From the NCBI GenBank assembly GCA_023105745.1, contig JALGQZ010000008.1, positions 50,954,618 to 51,018,617 of the forward strand: a stretch of DNA of 64,000 nt. The letters are read 5' to 3'. The position numbers and the translations under genes were made by a program. Positions within the stretch are counted from its first letter, which is position 1. Each line of letters begins with the position of its first letter. Of this stretch, positions 48,940 to 61,570 are shown one piece after another. Under the pieces are notes generated by a model. It saw only the letters and a list, made by a program, of their open reading frames with translations, ran no database searches and was not told where the DNA came from. This DNA comes from Austropuccinia psidii (Eukaryota > Basidiomycota > Pucciniomycetes > Pucciniales > Sphaerophragmiaceae).

Positions 48940-51049
48940 TGTGAGCCTGTGAGGTATGTATAACATACCTATAAGGCCACAAATGATTTTATAAACAGCT
49001 AATTTTGTCTTAAACAGACTTTTTAGTTGAAATTAAAATAAAAAAGAAAAAAAAATAAGTATAACTTTATTTTGGATAAACAAAGTAATAAATATTATGT
49101 CATTTTTGGATTCTACACCAAAAATAACCTAGGGTACATCCATAAGGTGTTATACCCAAAAATACTTATTTCTTGTGTTATTAGAAGATTTAAGAATCTC
49201 ACAGTACTAATGTAACTTTTTTAACATTTTTTTAAAATTGTTAAATTTAAGCTTAAATAAGCTTAAATTTAAAGTTGCATAAGGTTAATGCAAACTTACC
49301 AAAATTTTAGTTAAAATTGAGGTGTGGTGTATATTTACTGAATTGGCTAAGGATTTGCCATACATAATGTAAATCCTGCGTGAGGTCAATTTAAAAGGGT
49401 TTAAAGCCATGGTATGGCTTTTAATAAATAAAAGGGCAAAATCCACGCAAAAAGGTGGGACAAAGGAAAAAGACCAAATAGAGCTGGGGTACCCAACGTT
49501 TTGGATCTGCAATGATTCAATTAAGGTTGTCCACCTGTATTGGAGAATTTTCAACCCTATTTAAACTTTAAGATTAGAATTTGATCCAACCTTAAGGTTT
49601 AAACTGGTTTTATCCCAATTTGGACAGGAATTTCTAGCTGCCAAAGGGTAAATACAACAAGTCAAACAACAACAGTTATTATATTAAATAATGATTATAA
49701 GTTAAAAACACGCCTAAAATCAATAATTTTAAAGATAATACAACTTTTTATGATAAAATTTAAGATTAAAGAGTTTTTAATAGGAATTTGTGGATTTTAA
49801 AAGAGATTCAAGATGATAATTTTATAATATAAAATATATTGTTGATGATTACAATAATAATCTGAATTCTATGATTTCAATTCTTTAATTTACAATTAAT
49901 ACAGAATAAAATAACTTAGGAATTACTTTAATAGTAAGATTTTCTAAATAATAAAACTTTACCTGTTTAAATTTCTAATATGATTGGATTGATGATGAAT
50001 GATGGGCAAAAACAGTGATGAAAAGACGCCTTTTATGTCTTCAGAGCAGCTCTCATGATTCATAATGAATATAGAGGGCGTTCTCAGGTCAAACCTGAAA
50101 AACCATACTTCAAAACAAAGTTCTTAACTTAAGGCAACTTGTTTTTAATTCCAATTTAAAGTTACCAGTGTTATTCTTAACTCCATGTAACTATTAAAGT
50201 TCATCACATGAACAACTTAAAAATAGAGTTTCAAGCAGAAATCTCTTAAACTCAATTTTTAATTAATTTTTAAAGAAATCATAATTTTCTTTGAGCTTAA
50301 TTAAAAGAGTAAAATTTCAGGCTAATTACCCAGGAAATTGATTTATAAAAGATACTTAAAATTTAATTTATATATAGATAATATTAAATTCTAAGCTTTG
50401 TGAAATTTTCAAGCAAATCCATTAAGATTTGGATTTTTAATGAATTTTTGCAGTTATTGCTATTTTTACAAGTAAAATAGCAATACACACCAAACCTTAG
50501 CTTTTGATAAGGTTTTGATGCTTGTAGCTTTAAAGTTGTAAGCTTATTTAAGGTTTTCAAGCTTTATTAAGCTTTGACAGTTCTTAAAACCTTGATTTCA
50601 AGCCTGCATAGTAAGCTTCCTCTAAAGTTCTATATTTTTTTATCTAGTATTAGTTTTTTTTATATAGAATTTTATTTTATAAGGATTATTCCTGCACAGT
50701 GCGTGTTATAATTCTTTTATAAATAATATTTATATTATTTATAAGTGGTTAATATTCATATTTCCACGTGTAATTGTCTCATTAAGAGCTTTACAAGTCT
50801 TATTGTTATAACTGTCAGTGACTATAAAAATAATAGAATAATTATAATTTATTATAATTATTATTAATTTTTTTATTATTATATTTTTATAATAATAATT
50901 AAATTTATTTTTTTTATATAATTATTTTTAATAATTATATTTAAATTTGTGGTTATAATATTTTATTATATTTTATATTTCTATTGAGGACAGTCATAGT
51001 ACTCTTGATTTTGCTACTATTATCAAGGGTTTCATAGACAAACCTTACA
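48940..51049 (+). repeat. A2 left LTR with internal inversion
   Basis: Collinear with the A1 LTR until gggtaaat near 49653, then about 957 bases (49654-50610) are in reverse complement order, then collinear again from agtaagcttcctctaaag to AAACCTTACA. Inside the inverted part the A1 landmarks (gcgtgtttttaacttataatc, gttcatgtgatgaac, ggcttgaaatcaagg) appear on the opposite strand. Confidence 0.88.
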
Positions 51050-51051
51050 TT

Positions 51052-51069
51052 TGGGGGCCTGGCAGTGAT
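51052..51069 (+). promoter_or_regulatory. candidate primer-binding site, A2
   Basis: TGGGGGCCTGGCAGTGAT two bases after the LTR, identical to A1 except for one base (C to A). Confidence 0.55.
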
Positions 51070-51747
51070 TTTAAAACAATTTTTGGGACATAAATCATAT
51101 TCTAGACCTTATTTTACTGTTTTTTGACGTAAAATTTCCATATTTATCTTAATATTGGCTTTTTTGAGACTTATCCCTTATAAATAATTTTTAAAATATT
51201 AATTAAGTTATTTTTTTTTAAGAATATTGTTTGAAACAATATACTATTGAGTGACTTGGAATAAGTTTATTTTGTCTAACCAGTGGCTTTTTCACATCAC
51301 AGACTTGAAATTTATTCTTTGAGTTATTCTAGTATAAAGTGGATAATAATACAATTTCGATTCCTTAACTTGTTAATTGCATAATTATTATTTGTCTAAA
51401 GAAAACAATAAATCAAATAAAAAACATTACTAAAAAACATTTTTTTTCTTTTATCTTAGACATTTTTCTTTATTTTTGAGGTAATTTGCCATAAATTACA
51501 TTAAAACAACTTTATTTAATAAGTTGAGTTTATAAGTTATTTTTATTATTTGATAAAATAACTTATATTTTTTTTTCTCTAGTGTCTTCCATCAGAGAAA
51601 ATTCTTCAGACTCTGAAAACTCAGAGTCGAGTATTGAAATTCAAACCAGTCCAGCACCAAGGGCTTTGATAACCAAAGAGCCCTTTAAAGGTCCTGCAGG
51701 TGAATTGAATTCAATTTTACTCTATTTTTTATTAAAATTGACATTAA

Positions 51748-53795
51748 ATGACTCCTACTAGAAGGGGAAGCAACTACTCCATCCAATAAAATGGATCTGG
51801 ACCAGGACATTCCAGCCACAAATCCAAAAGGCAAGAATGTCTTCCCAGAGGAGAGGCACAAATGGAGGATGCCAGAACTTCCACCAGTTCCCAAAGGTTA
51901 GCCAGCACCTTTGAACCTCTTATTGAGAGTCCAGAAGCTGACATAACTGCTATTTCTGTTAGACCTGAACCATTTACAACAAGCAGCCATGGAGATTTAT
52001 CAATCTCAATGGAATAACTGGTTCTTGGCGTCAAAACAACAAGAGTGGGAACTTCTCCCAAGTCTTTGGATAGGCACCATGAACTCTTATCTTCAAGTGA
52101 AGAAGTTCATGTCACCAGAAAAGACAGAAGAACTTCTGATGGGTTGGACACCCATGTCTGTCAAAGGACAAGTCTAACAGATAAAAGCTTGGTTGGAAAA
52201 CCAAAGCATGTTATCAGAGGATAAGAAGAAAAAGTTGACCCAAGGCAAGGAAACCAGCCCAGTGGAAGTTCCTCAAGCATCCACCAGCAAAAATCCACCT
52301 CAAAAAGTGCCAAAAAAGCCCAAGCAAGCCCCAAAAACCAACCAGAAGGGCAAGCAAAAGGCAAAGGGAAAGGAAAAGCCCAAGTGGAACAAGCCTTACC
52401 CTCAGAATTACAGAATCCCAAAGAAGGAAAAGACAGCCATGGACAATGTGTTCAATATGGCAAGAACCTTGATGGAATTCAAAAACAAGGAGGAGGAAAG
52501 ATTGAATCAATCTTTTGCAAAGAAATAGATCTTGTAAAACTTGTAACTCACTTTGAATCTTGTAATAAAGAAATTATGGCAAAATTTAAAGCATTTGATT
52601 ATGTCCAACAGAAGCTGAATAATGAGATATTAAAAGTGAAAGAACAGCAAAAGACTATTATTGGCCTTGAAAATGTTAATAAAGACAATATTGTGTCTTT
52701 TACACAAATTTGTGAGAGACTTGAGTCTAAAGTTACCTTACTCAATCAACCAGATGAGAACTCAATTTCTTTTATAACTGGACAGTTAAGAGAATTGAAA
52801 ATACAAGTCCAAAACTTGGAAAATTCTACTGGTCACAATGCAGCTCTTTTTCAAGAACAATTGGAAAAAAGTGATAAAGCAAGACTTGAATTGAAAGAAG
52901 ATATTCAATCAAGTATTAATAATATATCACTAAAAAATGAATTGCCAAGGCAATCCACACCAATTCTTGACAGAAACTTTCTTAACTTGAATAATGATTT
53001 AAATCATACAATTTCAAGTAATTATGTGGAAACTGCTTGAAATTTTAAGGACATTCCAAGATTAGAGGAATGGCCAACCTTCAGTGGTGAAGGAGAATAT
53101 AATCATATGGAATTTATGAAAACGATTGATATGTTCAAAGAAGACTTTAACATACCAGATGAATAAATAAGTTCCAGATTACACTCATTATTTACCAAAT
53201 CAGCAAATAAATGGTATTATAAAATGAGACAAGACCATGGTAAAAATTCATGGCCTTGGTGGAAAGAACAAATTATTTCCAAATGGGCAAATGATTCCTG
53301 GAGATTTAGAATGGAAAATTCTTTTGAAGAAGCCATTTTTAATATTGAGAGGGACAGGCCCATGACTTGGTTTCTTAAAAAAAAGGACAGGTTAACTGCC
53401 CTTCATCCTGATATGTCTGAAACAATGGTACATAAAAGGATATTAAGAAAATTTGGTGGTGACCTTTAGAATGCTATAAGAAGAAGATGTATTGAGCCTT
53501 GCTCTACAGAAGATTATATCAATGCTATGGAGGACATCACTACTAGAACAAAAATTGGAAGAAATTGGTCCAAAACCCCAATAGACAACAAGACTAGTGG
53601 GAAAGCAATTTCAAAACCAAATAAACCACATGACAGACCTCCTTTGAAATGTCATAAATGTGGAAGCACATCTCATTTGGCAAACACTTGTCCAAAAAAG
53701 ACAAGAGTCAATGAGATAAATGTTGAAAAAGTGGAAGACACAAAAGAAACTGATGTATCTTTACATGAAAGTGATTCTGAGCGTTCAAAAGAAGA
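51748..53795 (+). pseudogene. gag of gypsy A2, broken
   Basis: The ATG at 51748 (MTPTRRGS) matches the A1 start, but the frame is stopped within a dozen codons (TAA at about 51787) and again downstream. The frame becomes open at 52384-53040 (coiled-coil region FDYVQQKLNNEILKVKE), stops at TGA 53038-53040, TAA 53164-53166 and TAG 53467-53469, then continues to the zinc knuckle CHKCGSTSHLANTC (about 53650-53692). The first two of these last three stops are shared with A1. Confidence 0.87.
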
Positions 53796-54620
53796 AGAAG
53801 TATCAGAAGAACTTGATATAGAGAACATTAATGTCCCTTTTGAGGTCACTGAGGTACATACTCACTTACCACAGTATAGTGAGGAATGTATGGATCTCAT
53901 ACATGTGCAAGATGCCAAGATGCAAAAACCCAAACCTGCCAGAGGTAAAGGTTATACAGCTGGGTCATCTTTTATCACTAATATTGTGATAAATAACACA
54001 GAAGCCAAGATACATCTTGACTCAGGTGCTTTTTGCACTTGTGTTGGAAAAGATTATCTTGACACATTTATACCAATTGGCAAGACAAATTAATGCCAAT
54101 TGAAGGTATAACATTCAGCAGTGCTAGCCAAAATATGCACCCCTTGGGTATATTTGAAGCAGCAATCATATTTTCTCATCCTGCAGGAAGTATAAGACTG
54201 AAAGTTGAAATTGTTGTTATGAATAATTGTACTTCACAACACTTTATACTTGGGAATAATTATCTCAATATTTATGGTATTGATATTAATAATCATAAAG
54301 ACAGGTATTTCACTATAGGGGAAAATAAAAGACAAAAATTTGCTTTTCCTCTACAAAAAAGAGAAATTACTGTCATTAAACAAGTAAAAAATGTTACTAA
54401 GGAAAAATTTGTATCAAGTCAATTATTTGAAGCACAAATTAGTCCTGAGTTAACACTGGAAATGAAGGAAGAGCTTATTGAAATTTTATTTCAATAAAGG
54501 GAAGCCTTTGCTTCAGATAATGAACCACTTGGGGCTATAAAAGGCCATGAGGTGGACATTATGCTTAATGTGGAAAGACCTTATCCGACACTATTAAGAA
54601 GACCAGCTTACCCAGCAAGC
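53796..54620 (+). pseudogene. protease and start of RT of gypsy A2, broken
   Basis: Protease DSGAFCTCVG (about 54019-54048) is in frame with the upstream gag-knuckle frame; a single-base loss near 54066 relative to A1 shifts the frame, which then reads ILGNNYL and the linker to about 54497, where a TAA (FQ then stop) occurs. PTLLRRPAYPASP follows, and then a solo LTR interrupts at 54626. Confidence 0.87.
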
Positions 54621-54625
54621 CCTAG

Positions 54626-56453
54626 TGTGAGCCTTAGAGGTAATTTCATGTACCCAAAAGACCACAAATACAAAAATAACATATTAATATAAATAAAATA
54701 AATTTCTTTATGTTATTAAAATAAAAATATAAGTATAAATATAAAATTATATTAAAAATAAAAAAATTAATTACAATTTAAAAATAAAAATACATTAAAT
54801 TTTGTAAGTATAAAATTACATTTATACTTGAAAAAATTAAGCAAAAATGAAATTTTAACAAAAATTGTGAAAAAATAAATAAATTTTGAAAAAAGTTAAA
54901 TAAAAATTATTATAAATTTTCATCCAATAAATAAACACATAAAATTTATTTCATCATTGAATTCCTCATAAAAAATCAGGTAGGGTCACCTCTGAGTGAA
55001 ATTCTTGTAACTCAACTCTAAATAAGCTTAAATTAAGTTTTTAGTATTTTCAATACAAAAGTTGAAAATCCTCAAAACTTTAATTTAATTCACATCAAAT
55101 GTGGTGTTAACCATCAATTTTTGTGTTAAAATTGAGGTGTTGTCTTTAGTTTAGAAGTTATGAGGAATTGAAGTATTTTCAATTGAATTCAATTGAAATG
55201 ACAAAATGTGCGCGTGTATTACATAAGTGAACTTTGATTTACATACAAGGTATGAATTATTACTGTATTGTACTGTAAAATTCAATTGAATTACATATGT
55301 AAATTATAAGTATAATACATGATGAGGAATTAAAGGAAAAATAAATTGGAAAGATTAAATTTGGGGGGGGAAGGAACTCCAGCTCTAAGGGGGAGCTAGA
55401 CCCCCAAAATCCTTGCTGACAGGCGTGGGATGTCAAAATTCACACAAAAGTTCATCACTTTTGGGCTGGAATTGAGCTACAGGGTCTGTGGACTCAATTG
55501 ATGATGAGGTTTTGATACCAACTGGGGTAGTTTTAGCTGTTGCCAAGAGGTTAAAACTACCCTTAAGATAAAACAATCATACGAAAAACAGCTTTAACTG
55601 GTTTCTACGCCTCTGACACACATTCTGACGTGTTGTGAAGGCTCTAGGCCAGGTATTGCTATAGTAATGGCTGATTTAAGGGTCTAAAATGGCTAAAAAT
55701 GGCTTAAAACCAGCCCTTTTTGGTCTAAACCAGGGTTCAATGATGCCATAATTGGCTTTTCTGTTGTCAGACTGTTTTTCACGACTGAAAAGAGTAAGAT
55801 TCACCTTTGCAGTAAGAAAATTGATGGCGATAAAAGAATTTCTTCTTTGCCCCACTTTTCTCTTCATGTTAGAATATTTTCCTTTTATAATTAGTTTAAA
55901 CATTGTTAAACCAATCAATAAGAGATTCCAACCAACTTTCTTATATCATTTTAAACCTCTTAACCACGTGAAAAAATCATTCTAATCATTGTTTGTAACT
56001 CTTATAATCATTTTTACCCCTGAACCACCCCAAAAGTGAATTCAAGCATCTTTCATCACTGTAAGCTTTGTCACTTTGTTTCCAAATCCACTCTGGTCAC
56101 TTTTGGGTGTGTTTTCTCTTTAATATTCCTTTTAAAGACTTTTTTCTTTAATTAATCGCTTGCAGTTCTTTGCTCAATTAATTGCAATTGAAATTGCTCT
56201 TGAAGAAATTTCTTTTGTAGCCTTAAAATATCTCTTAAAGAGTATTTTTTGGATACATTTTTGTTGTTGGTAAAACAATAAATCTTTATAATATTATTGT
56301 TTTATACTAATAAAGTTATAAACAATAAAATTGGCGTGTTTTCTCTTAAAAATAATATTTCATACTATTTGTAATTGATTTTTACCTTATACAAATTTTG
56401 AGGACAGGAAAAGTACTTGATTTTTAATCAAAGTTTCATATCCACACCTTACA
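54626..56453 (+). repeat. solo LTR of family F inside A2 RT
   Basis: 1828 bp, TGTGAGCCTTAGAGG...CCACACCTTACA, with CCTAG on both sides (54621-54625, 56454-56458). A1 shows the same pol site without the insertion (near 8880-8895). It is in the same orientation as A2. It is AT-rich with a G/C patch near 55365-55400 (gggggggg, gggggagctagaccccc). No internal coding remains. A terminal ACCTTACA is shared with LTR A, but the body is unrelated by eye. Confidence 0.92.
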
Positions 56454-56458
56454 CCTAG

Positions 56459-59348
56459 GGCGAGAGAAGCATTAGAAAATCATATTAATGAAATAATGAA
56501 ACTGGGAGTTCTTAGAAAGGTCGGACACCATGAGGAGGTAGAAGTCACAACCCCAGTAATCATTATTTGGCATAATGATAAGTCAAGGATGGTTGGTGAT
56601 TTTAGAGCACTGAATACCTATACTATCCCATACAGGTATCCAATCCCTAGAATTCATGAGACTTTGACTCAATTATCCAAAACAAGATTCATCACTTCCA
56701 TGGATGCTCTAAAAGGCTTTTACCAGAATGTTTTGACACCTCATGCTAGGAAATTATTGAGAATAATTGCTCATTGTGGTATTTATGAATATTTGAGGAT
56801 GCCTTTTGGTATTAAAAATGCACCCTCATATTACCAAAGAATGATGAATACTATCTTCCCACATGAATGATCAGAGGGATGGTTAATCATTTATATTGAT
56901 GACATTATCATTTGTTCAGAAACCTGGCAATTACATTTAGAGAGACTTTCATTAGTACTTAAGAAAATTCTACAAGTGAACATGAAAATTTCTCTTAAAA
57001 AATGTAATTTTGGGTTTCATGAGTTAAAAGCTCTGGGACATGTAGTCTCAGGACTAAGCCTTGGTGTTGATAAGAACAAAGTGGCTGCAGTCTAACTGAA
57101 ACAGATGCCCCAGAACAAAAAATAAATGATGTCTTTCTTAGGTTTTGCCAGTTATTACAGGCAACACCTTAAAGATTTTGCAATCCATGCCAGATCATCA
57201 TACAAAATTTGTGATCAACAAACTGTTTTTGAAATGACTCAGGAGTGAATTCAAGCATATGATAAAATCAAGTATGCCTTGAGCAATGCACCATTCTTAC
57301 TGATGCCAGACTGGAAACTTCCTTTCAAGATGTATATTGATGCATGTGGTGAAGGTCTAGGAGCTGCTCTTCATCAAGTTCAAATTGTCAATGAAAAGCC
57401 TTATGAAGGTCCAATTTGTTTTATTTCAAGACAAATTAAACCTACTGAGGCCAGATATGGAGCTAGCCAAATGGAGTGCCTTTGCCTTTTTTGGGCTCTG
57501 GAAAAACTTCATTACTATCTTGATGGTAGTGTGTTTTAAGTAATTACTGATTGTAATGCAGTAAAATCACTTCTTAACATGAAAACTCCAAACAGACACA
57601 TGTTAACATGGCAGATCGCTATACAGGAGTATAGAGGCAATATGACAATAGTACATAAAGCTCAAAATATTCACAGGAATGCTGATGGCTTAAGTAGATG
57701 GGCATTACCCAATACACCTGAAAGTCCTTCCTATGTTCCTACAAGTGCAGAACCTCAAATCCCAATTGAAGGAATTAAAATTACAGATGTGGGAACAGAA
57801 TTCTTTGAGGACGTTAGATAAAGCCATAAGCAAGATAAAAATTGCCATATACTTACTTCTCTACTTGACAAAGATTGCAAAGATGAAGCATTGGCTAATT
57901 CTCTGGATGATATTTGGAAAACATCTTATGATAATGGAAGATTCCATTTGTTTGATGGTATACTATATCATAGATCTAAACACACATGTGTCATGGTCCT
58001 ATGTAGTAGAATGTTGATTAACACAATACTACTAGAATGCCATGATAACATTTATTCTGGACATCTGTCTGAAGACAGAACAATGGAAAGAATTAAGACA
58101 TGTGGCTGGTGGCCATCTTGGAGAAAAGATGTCATTGAGTACTGTCATAGTTGTGATAGATTCCAGAAAGCCAATAAAGCTACTGGTAAAAGATTTGGTC
58201 TGATGATCCATATCCAAGAACCAAGTACCCCATGGGAAGTGGTTCACATGGATTGGGTAACCACATTACCACCTGGGGGTGATAAAAGTTACAATTCATG
58301 TCTTTTTATTGTAGACAGATATAGCAAAACACCAATCTTTTTACCATGTCACAAAGATGACACAGCTATGGATACAGCTCTTTTGATCTGGAATAGAGTA
58401 ATATCCCATACTGGTCTCTTTAAAAACATCATTAGTGACAGAGACCCAAAATTTACATCAGCCTTATGGACTAATTTACATAATCTTTTGGGTACAAAAT
58501 TATCATTCTCAACAGCATACCATCCACAAACAGATGGGTTAGCAGAAAGAGTGATTCAAACCCTTGAGGACATGATCAGAAGATTTTGTGCTTATGGGCT
58601 GGAGTTTAAAGGTTCTGATGGCTTTACCAATGATTGGTGTACTCTTATACCAGCATTGGAATTAGCCTACAAGACCTCCATCCATGCTTCAACAGGCAAG
58701 ACCCCTGCAATGTTGGAAAAAGGATGGAACCCCAAACTTCCAATTGATACTTTGAAGAAAGATTTAGTTGACATTCATCCAACTGCTTCAAGCTTTAAGC
58801 TATTGCTTGATAAAGTGAGACATCATGCAAATCAAAGAATGAATGATGCCTTTGAATATGCTAAGCAGAAATGGGATAAAAGTCATAAAACCCCAGAATT
58901 CAAAGTAGGGGACTTAATACTAGTTTCAACCTTGAACTTTAATAATATTAAAGGTCCAAAGAAATTGAAAGATTCCTTTGCAGGACCATTTATTAATAAA
59001 GCCCTTCATGGGACAAATGCAGTACAAGTAGAACTGTCAGGAGAACTTGAAAATAAACATCCAACATTCCCTGTCAGTCTAGTAAAGAATTACACTTCAA
59101 GTGATAAGGAATTATTTCCTTTAAGAAATCAAACACCGTTAGAAGTACCCCCACTAGATATAAGTGAGGAGAAGAAGGTACTAAAAGTCTTGAAAGAAAG
59201 AAGACTTAGGGGAAAAAGTGAAAGAGAATACTTAGTCAGGTATAAAAATCCACAACATGAAGATGAGTGGATTGTAGAAAGCAAAATACCTGATTACCAA
59301 AAGTTTCTCAGAAGATTCAGACATGAGAGAAGACCAATTTATCAATAA
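56459..59348 (+). pseudogene. pol of gypsy A2 (RT to chromodomain), RT broken, integrase intact
   Basis: RT resumes at EALENHIN and reads [13 protein letters not shown] to a TGA at 56868-56870, then [12 protein letters not shown] (about 56899), with further stops near 57094, 57123, 57248, 57537 and 57819, all in one frame. From 57891 to 59348 the frame is open (485 codons): integrase zinc region CHSCDRFQKAN (one Cys of the zinc set reads Phe), [20 protein letters not shown], and GLAERVIQ with the catalytic glutamate kept; then [10 protein letters not shown] and a complete chromodomain (KERRLRGKSEREYLVRYK) ending RRFRHERRPIYQ. A1 lost both that glutamate and the tail frame. Confidence 0.92.
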
Positions 59349-59474
59349 AAAGTTTGAATTGTGTGCTTTACATACTTAAAAGTATAAGTAAAGAGGTTGG
59401 ACAGTGGATTATACCCCTCCCAAATAACTTGAGGGTAAAATACAAAAGAAAAATTGTGGTACAATTTTTTTGGT

Positions 59475-59483
59475 GGTAGGGAA
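59475..59483 (+). promoter_or_regulatory. candidate polypurine tract, A2
   Basis: GGTAGGGAA immediately before the right LTR, the same as in A1, with an upstream ACAATTTTTTTGGT. Confidence 0.45.
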
Positions 59484-61565
59484 TGTGAGCCTGTGAGGTA
59501 TGTATAACATACCCATAAGGCCACAAATGATTTTATAAACAGCTAATTTTGTATTAAACAGACTTTTTAGTTGAAAATAAAATAAAAAATAACAAAACAT
59601 AAGTATAACTTTATTTTGGATAAACAAAGTTATAAGTATTATGTCATTTTTAGATTCTACACCAAAAATAACCTAGGGTACATCCATAAGGTGTTATACC
59701 CAAAAACACTTATTTCTTGTGTTATTAGAAGATTTAAGAATCTCACAGTACTAATGTAACTTTTTTAACATTTTTTTAAAATTGTTAAATTTAAGCTTAA
59801 ATAAGCTTAAATTTAAAGTTGTATAAGGTTTATGCAAACTTGCGAAAATTTTAGTTAAAATTAAGGTGTGGTGTATATTTACTGAATTGGCTAAGGATTT
59901 GCCATACAGAATGTAAATCCTGTGTGAGCTCAATTTAAAAGGGTTTAAAGCCATGGTATGGCTTTGAGTAAATAAAAGGGCAAAATCCACGCAAAAAGGT
60001 GGGACAAAGGAAAAAGACCAAATAGAGATGGGGTACCCAACTCTTTGGATCTGCAATGATTCAATTAAGGTTGTCCACCTGTATTGGAGGATTTTCAACC
60101 TTATTTAAACTTTAAGTTCAATCCTTATTTAAACTTATTATTTAAGGTTTTTAATATGAATAAACTTATTTATATTAAATTTCATCACATGCAAAACTTA
60201 AAAATAGAGTTTCAAGCAGAAATCTCTTAAACTCAATTTTTAATTAATTTTTAAAGAAATCATAATTTTCTTTGAGCTTAATTCAAAGGGTAAATTTCCA
60301 GGCTAATTACCCAGCAAATTTATTTATGAAGAATACTTAAAATTTAATTTATATGTAGATAATATGAACTTCTAAGCTGTATGAAATTTTCAAGCAAATC
60401 CATTAAGATTTGGATTTTTAATGAATTTTTGAAGTTATCGCTATTTTTCCACATAAAATAGCAATACACACCAACTTTAAATCTTTAAGCTTATTTAAGG
60501 CTTTTAAGCTTTATTAAGCTTTGACAGTTCTTAAAACCTTAATTTCAAGTCTGAATATTGAGATTTACCCTTTGGCAGCTTGAAATTCCTGTCCAAATTG
60601 GGATAAAACCAGTTTAAACCAAGTTTCTTTAAGTTAAGAGCTTTGTTTTTAAGTATTGTTTTTCAGTTTTTACCTGAGCAAGCCCTCTATATTCATTTTG
60701 AATCATGAGAGCTTCTCTGAAGACATAAAAAGAGTCTTTTCATCACTTTTTTTTCCCATCATTCATCATCAATCCAATCATAGTAGCAATTTAAACAGGT
60801 AAAGTTTTATTATTTATAAAATATTACTATTAAAGTAATTCTTAAGTTATTTTATTCTTCATTAATTGTAAATTAAAGAATTGAAATCATAGAATTCAGA
60901 TTATCATTGTAATCATCAATAATATATTTTATATTATAAAATTATCATCTTAAATATCTTTCAAAAACCACAAATTCCTCTTAAAAACTCTTTAATCTTA
61001 AATTTTATCATAAAAAGTTGTATTATGTTTTAAATTATTGATTTTAGGCGTGTTTTTAACTTATAATCATTATTGAATATAATAACTGTTGTTGTTTGAC
61101 TTGTTGTATTAAATAAATATTATAAGTAAGTTTTCTCTAAAGTTCTATATTTTTTTTATCTATTATTAGTGTTTTTATATAGAATTTTATTTTATAAGAA
61201 TTATTCCTGCACAGTGTGTGTTATAATTCTTTTATAAATAATATTTATATTATTTATAAGTGGTTAATATTCATATTTCCACGCGTAATTGTCTCATTAA
61301 GAGCTTTACAAGTCTTATTGTTATAACTGTCAGTGACTATAACAATAATAGAATAATTATAATTTATTATAATTATTATTAATTTTTTTATTATTATATT
61401 TTTATAATAATAATTAAATTTATTTTTTTTTATATAATTATTTTTAATAATTATATTTAAATTTGTGGTTATAATATTCTATTATATTATATATTTCTAT
61501 TGAGGACAGTCATAGTACTCTTGATTTTGCTACTATTATCAAGAGTTTCATAGACAAACCTTACA
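59484..61565 (+). repeat. A2 right LTR with a different internal inversion
   Basis: Collinear with A1 LTR to about 60118 (accttatttaaactttaag), then reverse complement order for about 500 bases (60119-60620, ending gataaaaccagtttaaacc), then collinear from agtttctttaagttaagagctttg to CCTTACA. Segments on either side of the inverted part are missing relative to A1. The breakpoints differ from those in the left LTR. Confidence 0.88.
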
Positions 61566-61570
61566 TAGTT

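Larger units (their letters stand above)
48940..61565 (+). mobile_element. Ty3/gypsy family A retrotransposon, copy A2
   Basis: LTRs 48940-51049 and 59484-61565, a perfect 5-bp duplication TAGTT (48935-48939, 61566-61570), inserted in B3 LTR. Internal order as in A1, with gag and pol in the plus strand and many stops. A solo LTR of family F (54626-56453) interrupts pol. Both LTRs contain an inverted segment with different breakpoints. It lacks the D insertion that interrupts A1. Confidence 0.93.

Noticed and set aside
48940..61565. Repeat-induced point mutation (RIP) as the cause of stops in A2
   Set aside because: Differences from A1 include many non C-to-T changes (for example gaaaga to gagtga), and no consistent CpA bias could be shown by eye; CpG-type decay explains the pattern better.
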